From: Mycolicibacter longobardus
GTDB lineage: Bacteria; Actinomycetota; Actinomycetes; Mycobacteriales; Mycobacteriaceae
Direction: 5' to 3'
DNA length: 50,794 nucleotides
Assembly: GCF_002102265.1 (NCBI RefSeq)
Contig: NZ_LQPG01000037.1
Span: 1 to 50,794 of the forward strand
Under the pieces are notes generated by a model. That model searched no databases, was not told where the DNA came from, and worked only from the letters and a program-made list of their open reading frames with translations. The position numbers were made by a program, and so were the translations under genes. How positions within the stretch are numbered: the stretch's first letter is position 1; each line of letters starts with the position of its first letter. Below are positions 40,001-48,163 of this stretch, piece by piece.

Positions 40001-41032
40001 CACAACAGTGACCCCGGCCCGTGCCACCCCCAGCGAGGAGGCCGCCAGGTCGAAGTCCGGGTCATCGACGATCACCAACAAATGCCGGCCCGACTCCACC
40101 GGGTCCCCGGTGAACGCCGGACGCTCCGCGAGCACCGGCGCCAACAACCCGACCAACTCCTCCGCACTGGAGGTCAGGTAGCGGGCCGGGCCCACCCCAT
40201 CAACCTGGCCGGCAATGTCGGCGTGCGGCAACCACTTCAACCACGACCACGCCGGTGACTCCAACTCCGGCGACGCCAAAGCCACCCCCATCATGGTCGG
40301 GTCATGCCAGGTCACGGCCTGGGCCACCCAAGCCCGCACCGCGCCACGCACATCCTGCGCGGCCGCATCACCCTCACCGAGCACGGTGACCCGCGACACC
40401 GCCGCCAAATCCAACCCCACCGGCACATCGCGCACCGTGCGCTGGGTATCCAACAGGCTGCGTAATGCGCTGTGCGACACCGGCTCCAGATCGATCTCAT
40501 CAGCGGTGTCGGTCACCCGCACCGCACTGGCCAACGCCACCGCATGCCGCCCGGTGCGCACCACCAGGAAATCCTCATCATGAGGGTCGCGTTCCCACTG
40601 GCGACGCGAGCCCGGCACCGCAGCCAGCTCGACCGGGTCCGGATGCGACCACTCCGCGGCCGCGCGCTGCTTAGCCGCCGCCCCGCGGATGTTGTCACGC
40701 ACCACCGACAGGTAACGCAGGTAGTCGGCGCGCTCGGCATCCACCTCGACAGTGCGGGCCTTCTTATCCCCACCACGGTAGATACCCGCGGCAGCCACCA
40801 ACAACGCGAACGGGAAGAACAGCATCACCGGGGAGATCAGTCGCATCCCGGTGGCCACCATCGCGATCACCATGCCGACGATCAGAATCACGATCACCAC
40901 CGGCAGCGCCCGCTGCAAGAACGACGCCGGAACCACCCGCGGCAACTCCGGCGGCGGCTCGATCGTGATGGTGCCCTTATCGACAGGCGGAGCAGGCAAC
41001 CGGCGACGGGCCTCAAAGATCAAACGACTCAT
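37070..41032 (-). CDS. eccC3: ESX-3 FtsK/SpoIIIE ATPase EccC3
   Basis: 1320 aa. Two N-terminal transmembrane helices (ALPVVIVILIVGMVIAMVATGM, SPVMLFFPFALLVAAAGIY), a DUF domain, then three ATPase domains with P-loops MIGMTGSGKSQT (about residue 486), HGGPKSGKTTA (about 839) and LGDAKSGKTTL (about 1109). EccC powers substrate recognition and export; the last domain binds the EsxG-EsxH and PE-PPE signals. It is a single polypeptide, as in all ESX-3 systems (ESX-1 is split). It overlaps eccB3 by 4 bp. Confidence 0.97.
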   Translation of the reverse strand: MSRLIFEARRRLPAPPVDKGTITIEPPPELPRVVPASFLQRALPVVIVILIVGMVIAMVATGMRLISPVMLFFPFALLVAAAGIYRGGDKKARTVEVDAERADYLRYLSVVRDNIRGAAAKQRAAAEWSHPDPVELAAVPGSRRQWERDPHDEDFLVVRTGRHAVALASAVRVTDTADEIDLEPVSHSALRSLLDTQRTVRDVPVGLDLAAVSRVTVLGEGDAAAQDVRGAVRAWVAQAVTWHDPTMMGVALASPELESPAWSWLKWLPHADIAGQVDGVGPARYLTSSAEELVGLLAPVLAERPAFTGDPVESGRHLLVIVDDPDFDLAASSLGVARAGVTVVQRGASAPSREQYSDPERPILRISTGGESIDRWQTGGWQRYVDAADQLGTDDAAHLARRLSRWDSNPTHAGLRSASTRGATFTTLLGIADASRLDVPALWAPRSREEELRVPIGVTATGEPLIFDLKDEAEGGMGPHGLMIGMTGSGKSQTLMAILLSLLTTHSADRLIVIYADFKGEAGADIFRHFPQVVAVISNMAEKRSLADRFADTLRGEVARRELLLREAGRRVQGSAFNSVTEYEAAIAAGHDLAPIPTLFIVADEFTLMLADHPEYAELFDYVARKGRSFRIHILFASQTLDVGRIKDIDKNTSYRIGLKVASPSVSRQIIGVEDAYHIESGKEHKGEGFLVPAPGAAPIKFRSTYVDGIYDPPRAAKSVVMHALPEPKLFTAAVVDSGAETVVLAPDEEQTYAPPRKLIATIGDQLANYGPQAPALWLPPLDEPIPLAATLATAGIGERQLRWPLGEIDKPFDMRRDPLVFDARSASGNMLIHGGPKSGKTTALQTFILSAASLHSPREVSFYCLDYGGGQLRTLEDLAHVGSVASGLEPEKIRRTFGELEQLLAARQAREAFRDGSIGSLNDGYGEVFLIIDNLYAFSRDNTDQFNTRNPLLAKVTELVNVGLAYGIHVIVTTPSWLEVPLAMRDGLGLRLELKLHDPRDSNVRVAGALTRPAEAVPANQPGRGLTMAAEHFLIAQPDLGQIGELNARHPGLAAPPVRLLPTNLAPEELGTLYPGPERVVIGVREEDLAPVEIDFTANPLLMALGDAKSGKTTLLRHLIRTVRENNSAEQVAFTVIDRRLHLVDEPLFADNEYTANVDRVIPAMLGLSALIGSRRPPAGLSAADLAAWSYQGHTHYLIIDDVDSIPDSPALSGPYAGQRPWTTLIELLAQAGDLGLRVIVTGRATGSAHALMTNPLLRRLNDLQATTLMLSGNPADSGKIRGHRFGRLPAGRAMLLGDTDEPTYLQLVNPLFSESLTR

Positions 41033-42654
41033 CGGGTCTCTCCCCCGCTAGATCCAGCACCCAGCTCCGCGGCAGCACGACGACCCGGCCGTTGATCCGG
41101 CGCCAGCCCGTCATGCGCCAACAGCGCATCGGCACGCGACAAAGTAGGTCCAACAGCGAACTGCGACAACACCGCCCACGGAATCGGCAACGCCGGCTCA
41201 CTCAGGCCAAGGGCGGAGACGGTGTCACCGTCACCTCCGTTGGCGCCAGCCTCCGTGTTGACGCCGTAGCGCACCCCGGTGTCGGAGATCCAGAACAGGG
41301 GTCCCGCGTTTGCGTCGGCGGTCGGATCACTGCTGACGCTCTGGGCGAAGTATCCGGTACCCGGGCTCAGGGCGACCCTCGCGGCGGTCCCGCCCACTCC
41401 GGCACCGACCAGGTCCAGGGTGCGGACACCGTCGCGCAGCGGCAGAGACGAGCCGGACAGCAGGGTCAGCGAGCTGGTGCTGGCCCCGGCGGCCCTGCTC
41501 CAATGCGCGCAGGTCACCGGATCCGACACCGACTCGGTGACACTGACCGGATGCTCCGGGAAACGCGAGACATCCAGGGCATGCGACACCGGCAGCCGCG
41601 CAACATCATCAGCGCCGAGTAGCGGGGGCCTGTCCAACCCGTGAGAGTCGGTGTTGCGCAACACCGCGGCAACCACCTCGGAGATGGGCTGCAACCCATC
41701 CGACAACACCGCGTAGTACCGCACGGTTCCGTCCGAGTTGCCCTCCAGCGAGTGCGCCGACACGACGCCGCCCACCGGCACGTCCGGCCGAAGGTCGAAC
41801 GACGGCTTGTCACCGGCACCGGGAATGACCGGCGCGGTCAGCGCAGGCGCCTCGGGGATCGTGTTGAACAGCCCGGTCGCGATCGAACGCGGCTTGGGCA
41901 CCGCCGAACCCCGCTCGCTGAGGCCCAAGGCGCCGGTGATGGCACGGTCGCCGAGATCGATGCGGCTGCGCTTGCCGTTCCACAGCAGCCACGCGCCGGC
42001 GCCGTTGTCGGCCAGCACCGCCTGCTGGGCGCCGAGCGCCGCGGCCCGGGACCCGCCGTCGGCCAGCGGCCCGGCGATCACCGTCACTCCGGCACCCGAA
42101 CCGGCCACCGAGTCGCACACCGTCCAATCCGCGTCGCGGCTGGCGTTCTGCACCATCCGCTCCGGGGCACCGGGAATGCCGATCAGGTTGCCACGCGGAA
42201 TCTTGTCCAGCGCAGTGCTTTTCACCCCGGTCGGGTTGACCGGGCGGCCGACGATCAGCCGCGCGGAGGTCAGGTTCAGCACCGGGTGCAACTGATCGCC
42301 GACTCGCACGTACAGCGCCGAGGTGGACCGATCCGCCAGCACCGGGTCGTTGGCGGCTGCACCGTTGGGCCAGATCAGGGTGAACACGAAGCAGCCGCCG
42401 GCCACGGTCGCCAGCACCAGCAGACCCATGAGCACCGCCCGCGCCTGCGAGCGCAGCGGCTCGACCAGCATCCGGGTGTCATGCAGGGCCACACCCGAGG
42501 CGATCCGCCGCATCACGAAGCGCCAGCCGCTGACCTGATGTTTGGTGACGAACCCGCGCCGGTACTCCACCCGGTCGGGATTCTCGTTGACCGGGGTGCG
42601 CGACGCGAACGAGCGCCGCTCGTCGTCGGACCGGTCGGATTGAGCCGCGCTCAT
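41029..42654 (-). CDS. eccB3: ESX-3 membrane component EccB3
   Basis: 541 aa. The cytoplasmic N-terminus (QVSGWRFVMRRIASGVALHDTRM) and one transmembrane helix (ARAVLMGLLVLATVAGGCFVFTLIW, about 72-96) precede a large periplasmic R-domain fold to the C-terminus. Two cysteines (VCDSV and TCAHW) lie at the positions expected for the family disulfide. It overlaps eccA3 and eccC3 by 4 bp on both sides. EccB contacts EccC and the mycosin on the periplasmic side of the complex. Confidence 0.96.
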   Translation of the reverse strand: MSAAQSDRSDDERRSFASRTPVNENPDRVEYRRGFVTKHQVSGWRFVMRRIASGVALHDTRMLVEPLRSQARAVLMGLLVLATVAGGCFVFTLIWPNGAAANDPVLADRSTSALYVRVGDQLHPVLNLTSARLIVGRPVNPTGVKSTALDKIPRGNLIGIPGAPERMVQNASRDADWTVCDSVAGSGAGVTVIAGPLADGGSRAAALGAQQAVLADNGAGAWLLWNGKRSRIDLGDRAITGALGLSERGSAVPKPRSIATGLFNTIPEAPALTAPVIPGAGDKPSFDLRPDVPVGGVVSAHSLEGNSDGTVRYYAVLSDGLQPISEVVAAVLRNTDSHGLDRPPLLGADDVARLPVSHALDVSRFPEHPVSVTESVSDPVTCAHWSRAAGASTSSLTLLSGSSLPLRDGVRTLDLVGAGVGGTAARVALSPGTGYFAQSVSSDPTADANAGPLFWISDTGVRYGVNTEAGANGGDGDTVSALGLSEPALPIPWAVLSQFAVGPTLSRADALLAHDGLAPDQRPGRRAAAELGAGSSGGETR

Positions 42655-44483
42655 GCGTTGGCCTCCAGGCCCAGGCCACGCAGCAACGGCGCCACCGAGT
42701 TACGGACGTCTTCGGTCGTGATGGTCATGAGCTCCTCATCGGTGAACACCCCGGTACCGGACTGCTCGGAGTGGTCGAGCCGGAACTCGCGCTCCTCCTC
42801 CGAGCGTTCGACGAGGTTTCGCACAAAACGGCCGTTGCCGGCGATGTCGAGACTGCGGCGGGCGATCCCGTTGGCATCGGGGTGAGACGCGGCGGCCAAC
42901 TGAGCGAACAGCGACTGCATCTCTTCGAGCGCGGTCTGCTCGAAGCGGCTGTCGCGCTGCTCGGCCATCTTGTAGGCGATCTCGACCAGCTCCGGGGGCT
43001 GGTAGGACGGGAAGTCGATGCTGCGGGTGAACCGCGACCGCAGACCCTCGTTGGTGTCCAGGAACCGGTCCAGGTCGGCGCGATAACCCGCGACGATCAC
43101 CACCAGGCGGTCGCGGTCGTTCTCCATCCGCGCCAGCAGGGTGTCGATGGCGACCAGGCCGAAGTCGTTCTTGGCGCCGGTGGCCACCAACGCATAGGCC
43201 TCATCGAGGAACAGCACACCGTCGAGGGCACTGTCGATGATCGCGTTGGTCTTGGCCTCGGTCTCACCGATGTGCTGACCGATCAGGTCGGCACGGTGCA
43301 CCTCTTTGATGTTCTCCTTCTTCAACAGCCCCAGACCGCAGTAGATCTTGGCCACCACACGGGCGATCGTCGTCTTACCGGTCCCGGGAGGCCCGGCGAA
43401 CACCAGGTGGTGGGTGCGCTGGCCGACGGCCAGCCCGTGCTGCTTGCGCACCACCTCCATGGCGACCGAGCTCTTGAGCCGCTGCACCTGGTTCTTGACC
43501 TCGGACAGGCCGATGAACTCACCGAGTTCGCGCTCGGCCTCAGCCAGCAGCTCGGCCTTGCGTTCGTTGGCCGCCGGGTCGATGAAGTCCTCGGCACTCG
43601 GCTCGGTCTCGGGGTCCCACGGGTCGGTTCGGGCGGCGATCCGGGCCGCGGTGGTGGTGACGATCCCGAAGCTGGTGTCCAGCAGCGCGTGCTCGACCTG
43701 CTCGTTCTCCGGGTTGGCGGCGTAGAGGTCCTGCAGCACCTCTTCGGCCGTCTCGTCCTCGCCCTGCGCCCGCAGGATCAATCCCTTGGCCAGCGCCCCG
43801 TCGGAGGCGGCGACCGCGATCGGCCCGGCCGGCTCTTCCAGGTAGGACAACGCCGGCGCATACATGCCCAGCCGGGCCAGTGCGATACCCAAGGCGATCT
43901 TGGCGGCGTGCGTGAACAGCTCGTCACGGTCGGGGTCGTTGACGATCGGGGTCAGCAGCTTGACCATGTCCGACCAGCGCCCGGCGTGGTGGTTGACCGC
44001 GATCGCCATCCAGCGGGCGTCGTTCCAGTTGGGGCGCCGCGCGGTGATCTCGGCAACCAGCTCGTTCGCCTCGGCGCAGCGGCCCGCCATCGCCAGTTGC
44101 GCGGCGTGGGCCAGGTGGAAGTCGTCGGCTTCGGTGGCGCGGAACTTCAGGTACAGCCCGGTGTCGTAGTGGAAGCCGAGCGCACCCGGCTTCAGGTCCA
44201 GGCGGCGCTGCAGCGCCCCGGCGTTGGCGGAGGTCTGCGAGATGGCGGCCAGCACCCCGGGCGACTGGTCGCCTGCGGCAGCCAGGCCGGTCCAGGCGTC
44301 GCACTGCTCATGCGCGACTCGGGTCAGCGCCGCGAAACCGGTGCGGGCCGCCGCCAGATCGGCGGGCCGTTGCCGCTGGTAAACGGTGATACCGAGGGCA
44401 CGACAGCAGGTGGCGAACCGGCTGACGGTTTCCTCGTCAACCCGGGTTTGGGGGGTCAACAGAGCCGCGTCACCGTTGTTCAT
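42651..44483 (-). CDS. eccA3: ESX-3 cytosolic AAA ATPase EccA3
   Basis: 610 aa. The N-terminal TPR-like helical region (residues 1-270) precedes a CbxX/CfqX-type AAA domain with Walker A GPPGTGKTT (about 364-372), Walker B GVLFLDEAYAL (about 417) and the sensor/arginine region RFTRSIDFPSY. EccA is thought to release EspG from PE-PPE substrates. It is the first gene of the ESX-3 operon, with GGAGGGG before the ATG. The 253-bp upstream region holds the IdeR-like and Zur-like boxes. Confidence 0.96.
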   Translation of the reverse strand: MNNGDAALLTPQTRVDEETVSRFATCCRALGITVYQRQRPADLAAARTGFAALTRVAHEQCDAWTGLAAAGDQSPGVLAAISQTSANAGALQRRLDLKPGALGFHYDTGLYLKFRATEADDFHLAHAAQLAMAGRCAEANELVAEITARRPNWNDARWMAIAVNHHAGRWSDMVKLLTPIVNDPDRDELFTHAAKIALGIALARLGMYAPALSYLEEPAGPIAVAASDGALAKGLILRAQGEDETAEEVLQDLYAANPENEQVEHALLDTSFGIVTTTAARIAARTDPWDPETEPSAEDFIDPAANERKAELLAEAERELGEFIGLSEVKNQVQRLKSSVAMEVVRKQHGLAVGQRTHHLVFAGPPGTGKTTIARVVAKIYCGLGLLKKENIKEVHRADLIGQHIGETEAKTNAIIDSALDGVLFLDEAYALVATGAKNDFGLVAIDTLLARMENDRDRLVVIVAGYRADLDRFLDTNEGLRSRFTRSIDFPSYQPPELVEIAYKMAEQRDSRFEQTALEEMQSLFAQLAAASHPDANGIARRSLDIAGNGRFVRNLVERSEEEREFRLDHSEQSGTGVFTDEELMTITTEDVRNSVAPLLRGLGLEANA

Positions 44484-44531
44484 GAGTGGCTTGCCCCTCC
44501 GCTAGTTCTGCCTAAGCCAACCCGGCTGAAG

Positions 44532-44550
44532 TTAGCATTGCATAAGCTAA
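44532..44550 (-). promoter_or_regulatory. IdeR box-like palindrome upstream of eccA3
   Basis: TTAGCATTGCATAAGCTAA matches the mycobacterial iron-box consensus TTAGGTTAGGCTAACCTAA at 13 of 19 positions, with both outer TTAG/CTAA arms intact. It lies 49 bp before the eccA3 start. ESX-3 is known to be repressed by IdeR with iron. Confidence 0.6.
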
Positions 44551-44656
44551 CTGTCGAGGTCGATCGAGACAGCTGTCGGGTGTCCTCCGTCACCGCGGTC
44601 CGCACTCCACCGGCACGCAACCCGCCGACGTCGCTCCAACCCATGCCCGACTCCTT

Positions 44657-44675
44657 ATTGAAAATCATTTTCGAT
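44657..44675 (-). promoter_or_regulatory. Zur box upstream of eccA3
   Basis: ATTGAAAATCATTTTCGAT is a near-perfect inverted repeat of the TGAAAAnnnTTTTCA type bound by mycobacterial Zur. It lies 174 bp upstream of eccA3, between that gene and the convergent-side methyltransferase. ESX-3 control by Zur is established in M. tuberculosis, so a separate zinc-regulated promoter is likely. Confidence 0.75.
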
Positions 44676-44736
44676 TGTTGGTACGTTACCCCACCCGGGG
44701 GCTGTTGACGACAGGGGCCGACGTTGTCGCCCGGCC

Positions 44737-45645
44737 CTATCCTTTGACGGCTCGGACCAGTGAGTTCCGCGCAATCATCTGTCCCGCTTCGGTGTCCGGA
44801 CCCGGGACGGGGCGGCCCAGCTCACGCAGGTAGTCCGCCAACGGCGTCGCCACCGCGGTCCAACCTCGTTCACCGAACCACTGATCGGCCGGTGCGTGGC
44901 GCTCGTTGTAGACCAGACGATGGAAGATACGGCTGTCGTCGTCAGCCGCGACCTCTGCCTCCACCGCGGCTTCGAACGCCTCCGCCGGCATCGGGGCGCC
45001 GTCCTCGACCGCGACGTGGCTGCCGGGAGCAGCCAGGCTGTCGATGCCGGAGAACAGCTGGTCCTGCGCGTCGGCGGGAAGGTAGATAAGTAGGCCCTCG
45101 GCGATCCACGCCGAGGGTTGGTCCGGGTCGAAGCCGGCGTCGCGGAGCGCCTGCGGCCAGTCCTCACGCAGGTCGACGGCGACCTCCCGCCGTTCCGCGC
45201 CTGCCCGGATACCGCGCTGGGAGAGCACGTAACTCTTGAAGGCGAGCACCTGGGGCTGGTCCAGCTCGAAGATCTTCGTTCCGTCCGGCCAGGACAGCCG
45301 ATAGGCGCGGGAGTCCAGCCCGGCCGCCAGAATCACGACCTGGTGCACCCCGGCCTCGGCGGCGCGGGTGAAGTAGTCGTCGAAGTAACGGGTCCGCGCG
45401 CCCTGGAAGTTGACGAAGTGCTCCCCGAAGTCACTGCTCAGCAGTTGATGGTCGGGGAGGTTGCCCTCGACCACGGCTTCCCAGTCGCCGCCGGCCGTCC
45501 GGCAGAACAACTCGGCATAGGGATCGACCGCCAATGGGTCGGGTTTACGGGCTTCCAGGGCTCGGGCGGTGGCCACGAACAAGGCGGTCGAACCGACGCT
45601 GGTGGTGATGTCCCAGCTGTCACCGTCACTACGCATTACAGGCAT
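44737..45645 (-). CDS. SAM-dependent methyltransferase, Rv0281-like (TIGR00027 family)
   Basis: 302 aa from ATG 45645; ATG 45636 is possible. It belongs to the mycobacterial PPM/LCMT-like family: GSTALFVATARALEARKPDPLAVDPYAELF, the SAM-binding VVILAAGLDSRAYRL (GxDxR), FELDQPQVLAFK, and WIAEGLLIYLP. Targets are unknown; Rv0281 sits at the same place upstream of ESX-3 in M. tuberculosis. It separates the main ESX-3 operon from the second esxG-esxH module on the same strand. Confidence 0.93.
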   Translation of the reverse strand: MPVMRSDGDSWDITTSVGSTALFVATARALEARKPDPLAVDPYAELFCRTAGGDWEAVVEGNLPDHQLLSSDFGEHFVNFQGARTRYFDDYFTRAAEAGVHQVVILAAGLDSRAYRLSWPDGTKIFELDQPQVLAFKSYVLSQRGIRAGAERREVAVDLREDWPQALRDAGFDPDQPSAWIAEGLLIYLPADAQDQLFSGIDSLAAPGSHVAVEDGAPMPAEAFEAAVEAEVAADDDSRIFHRLVYNERHAPADQWFGERGWTAVATPLADYLRELGRPVPGPDTEAGQMIARNSLVRAVKG

Positions 45646-45711
45646 TCCAGTGACCCTACGCCGGAGTAACCAGCAGGGCGGCCGGCCCGGCTCGTCGCGC
45701 TTCCGGGCCCG

Positions 45712-45999
45712 CTAACCCCACTTGGCGGCTTCGGCGGTGTCGCGGGCGTTCATCATCAAGGTGTTGGTCTCATGCGTCATCGCCATCGCGTGATACGCCC
45801 GCACCAACTCCTCCATCGCCTGATTCCACTGCGCCTGCCACGCCTGATACGTCATACCCGTATCGCCCTGCCACGCCGCCTGCAACGCCGCCTGCTCACT
45901 GGCGATATCCGCACCCACCGCCTGCAACGTGCCCGCATACCCATTCATCTCCCCGGCATGAGCCAACATCGCCGGGTAGTTGTACATAATCTGCGACAT
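45712..45999 (-). CDS. esxH: EsxH duplicate, identical to the ESX-3 copy
   Basis: 95 aa, protein identical to 34653-34940. DNA is identical over 45728-46000; the only coding differences are one synonymous Ala codon near the end and the stop codon (TAG). The start is ATG 45999, preceded by AGGAGCAC; a GTG directly upstream is less likely. The spacer to esxG is 44 bp and unrelated to the 15-bp spacer of the main copy. It should form the same EsxG-EsxH dimer and raise the dose of ESX-3 substrate. Confidence 0.95.
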   Translation of the reverse strand: MSQIMYNYPAMLAHAGEMNGYAGTLQAVGADIASEQAALQAAWQGDTGMTYQAWQAQWNQAMEELVRAYHAMAMTHETNTLMMNARDTAEAAKWG

Positions 46000-46043
46000 C
46001 ACTGTGCTCCTATTTCTGGGCTCAATTTTTCCGGACGCGAGCC

Positions 46044-46337
46044 CTAAACCCCGGTGTAACCCGACGCAGCAGCAGCATCAGCCGCCACATACGTGCTACC
46101 CGCATCCGCCAGATTCACCTGCGCCATATCCAGCAACGCATTCACCCGCGCCGCCAACGCCACAAACCGCGCATGCGACCCCTGAAACGCCGCAGCCGCC
46201 TCACCCACATGAAACGCCTGCGCCGACAACGCCGCCTGCTCCGCCTGCGCCATCGTCGACCGCATCAACGCCGCCTTCGCCGCAAACGCCGACTCCGACG
46301 CCACCAACTGCGGAATATGCGCATCCAACAAACTCAT
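46044..46337 (-). CDS. esxG: EsxG duplicate, identical to the ESX-3 copy
   Basis: 97 aa, protein identical to 34956-35249. The 305 bp from 46045 to 46349, including the ribosome-binding site, are identical to the main copy; upstream of that the sequences are unrelated. It is the third gene of the PE-PPE-esxG-esxH module. The 214-bp gap before it holds a CGAACCG/CGGTTCG palindrome (46369-46384) and may carry its own promoter. Confidence 0.95.
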   Translation of the reverse strand: MSLLDAHIPQLVASESAFAAKAALMRSTMAQAEQAALSAQAFHVGEAAAAFQGSHARFVALAARVNALLDMAQVNLADAGSTYVAADAAAASGYTGV

Positions 46338-46368
46338 CCCCGCACTCCTCTCAACTATCGATTAGTCG

Positions 46369-46384
46369 CGAACCGCACGGTTCG
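46369..46384. promoter_or_regulatory. Palindrome upstream of the esxG duplicate
   Basis: CGAACCGCACGGTTCG: 7-bp arms around CA, 32 bp upstream of the esxG start. Neither a Zur nor an IdeR match. It may be an operator or a processing hairpin; the role is unknown. Confidence 0.35.
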
Positions 46385-46551
46385 GGTTCCCTCGAGGCCA
46401 CGACCGGTCCGCTGCTCGCATCGCTGAGAGCGGTTACGGCACTCCGGGCCAAACGCCGGTGGAGTCAGTCCGGTCAATAACTGAGGACGATTCTACGGTA
46501 TTTACCTCGTTATACGAACCTTTAGCCAGGTAGATAACCGCTAATGCGGAT

Positions 46552-48156
46552 TTACTTCGGCCCGGCCGGCGGATCCCAGGATTCGGGCAGCATCGGGATC
46601 GTGGGTCCGCCTCCGAACTCGTCTCCGGTCAGCTCCGCCAGACCGGCGGCGCGCACCACCCCGGTCTTGCCGAGGGTCCCCGCGAACCCTGCCTCGCTGT
46701 AGCGGGTCTGCGCCACCTCACCCGGATCGTGGCCCTCGAGGTACTCGTAGCGGTAACCGGGGTCGATCAACCTGCCGTGCCGGCGGCTGCCGTGCCGCAC
46801 CGCGGCCGGCGCCGGCTCGCCGGCCGCCGTGGCCGCCGCGACACCTGCGGCGGGCCGGGCCGACCGCGCGCCGGCGCCGCCGGCAGCGCTCTGCGACGAG
46901 GGCAGCCAGCCCACCAGGTAGCTGTGGAATGTGCCCTCGGTGCCGATCAGTGGGGGTGCCGCCGGGGGTGGCGCCGCACCCGCGGGCGCAGGCGGTGCGG
47001 GCGGCGCCGCCGCGGGGGCGGATGGCGCCGCCGAGGCCGGCACGGCGGCCGGGCTCGGCGCCGGTGGCGTCATGCCTCCGGGCAGGACAGGCGACACGAC
47101 ACCGGGCGCCGGCAGCACCGGGGGAAGCGCGGTCACCGCCGGCGCGGGGACACCGGCCAGTCCCGCCAGCCCGGTCAGACCGGCCACCGGCGTCAGGGTG
47201 GCCAGGCTGCCGATCGCCAGGTTCAATCCGACCCCCGCCAGCAGCGGGGACAGTTGCGCCAAAAAACGCAGGCTGCGCAGCGTCCAGTTGACCGCGCGGT
47301 AGGTCTGCCACGCGACGAAGTAGGTCACCAGCTGAAACCACTGGGAGGGCGTCAGCGAGCCCTGGAAGTTCTCCTGCAACCAGAGCAGTGCCCGCTCGTT
47401 GCCGTTGGCGAAATTCGAGAGGTTCTGCAGGAATTCCGCGGGACTCCAGTTGGGCTGTCCCTGGCCGGGCACCTGCTGACCATCGGAACCGAACAGCATC
47501 TGCCAGATCTCCGCCGGTGTCGGTAGGTCGAAGTTTCCGGTGCCGCCGGGGCCACCGCCGTTGCCTCCACCGCCGCCACCACCGTTGCCTCCGCCGCCAC
47601 CACCGCCACCGTCTGCCGCAACGCCGGCCTGCGCGCTGCCGCTGGTGTGGCCCAGGCTGCGCGCGGTCTCGGTGGTGGCCTGGTAGGCGCTCATGACGGT
47701 GGCCGCCTGGGTCCACATCCGGGCGTAGTCGGCTTCGTTGATCGCGATCGGCACGGTGTTGATCCCGAAGAAGTTGGTCGCCACCAGTACCGCGTGGGCG
47801 GCATGGTTGGCGGCCAGCTCCGCAAGGGTGGGCATCGCCGCCAGGGCGCTGGTGTAGGCCGCCGCGATCACCTCGTGCTGAGCGGCGGTTCGGGCGCTGA
47901 GGGTGCCGGCCAACTGCAGCCACGACAGGTAGGGCAGATGCGCGGCCGCATAGGCCTCGGCGGTCGGGCCTGTCCATACCACTTGAGCGTCAGCCAGCAC
48001 CGCAGTGAGTTCGGTTGCGGCACTAAAGTATTCACTGCTCAGCGTGGCCCACGCCACCGACGCGGCAAGCAGTGGCCCAGGCCCGGGCCCGGTGCTCAGC
48101 ATGGCCGAATGCACCTCCGGCGGGGCCGCCATCCAGGAGGCGGGGGCCGACATCAC
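46552..48156 (-). CDS. PPE protein of the second ESX-3-like module
   Basis: 534 aa from GTG 48156, or 533 from ATG 48153. The PPE domain (SAPASWMAAPPEVHSAMLSTGPGPGP ... NFFGINTVPIAINEADYARMW) is very close to that of PPE4. A poly-Gly/Asn linker (about residues 184-207), a helical WQMLF...WFQLVTYFVAWQTY region, hydrophobic and Pro/Ala-rich stretches and the same C-terminal module as PPE4 (LTGDEFGGGPTIPMLPESW) follow. It is clearly a PPE4 paralogue with an enlarged variable middle. Likely exported by ESX-3 with the PE encoded directly upstream. Confidence 0.94.
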   Translation of the reverse strand: MMSAPASWMAAPPEVHSAMLSTGPGPGPLLAASVAWATLSSEYFSAATELTAVLADAQVVWTGPTAEAYAAAHLPYLSWLQLAGTLSARTAAQHEVIAAAYTSALAAMPTLAELAANHAAHAVLVATNFFGINTVPIAINEADYARMWTQAATVMSAYQATTETARSLGHTSGSAQAGVAADGGGGGGGGNGGGGGGGNGGGPGGTGNFDLPTPAEIWQMLFGSDGQQVPGQGQPNWSPAEFLQNLSNFANGNERALLWLQENFQGSLTPSQWFQLVTYFVAWQTYRAVNWTLRSLRFLAQLSPLLAGVGLNLAIGSLATLTPVAGLTGLAGLAGVPAPAVTALPPVLPAPGVVSPVLPGGMTPPAPSPAAVPASAAPSAPAAAPPAPPAPAGAAPPPAAPPLIGTEGTFHSYLVGWLPSSQSAAGGAGARSARPAAGVAAATAAGEPAPAAVRHGSRRHGRLIDPGYRYEYLEGHDPGEVAQTRYSEAGFAGTLGKTGVVRAAGLAELTGDEFGGGPTIPMLPESWDPPAGPK

Positions 48157-48163
48157 CGCACCG

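Noticed and set aside
42771..44708. 645-codon open frame on the plus strand
   Set aside because: Antisense of eccA3; composition is that of a high-GC shadow frame.
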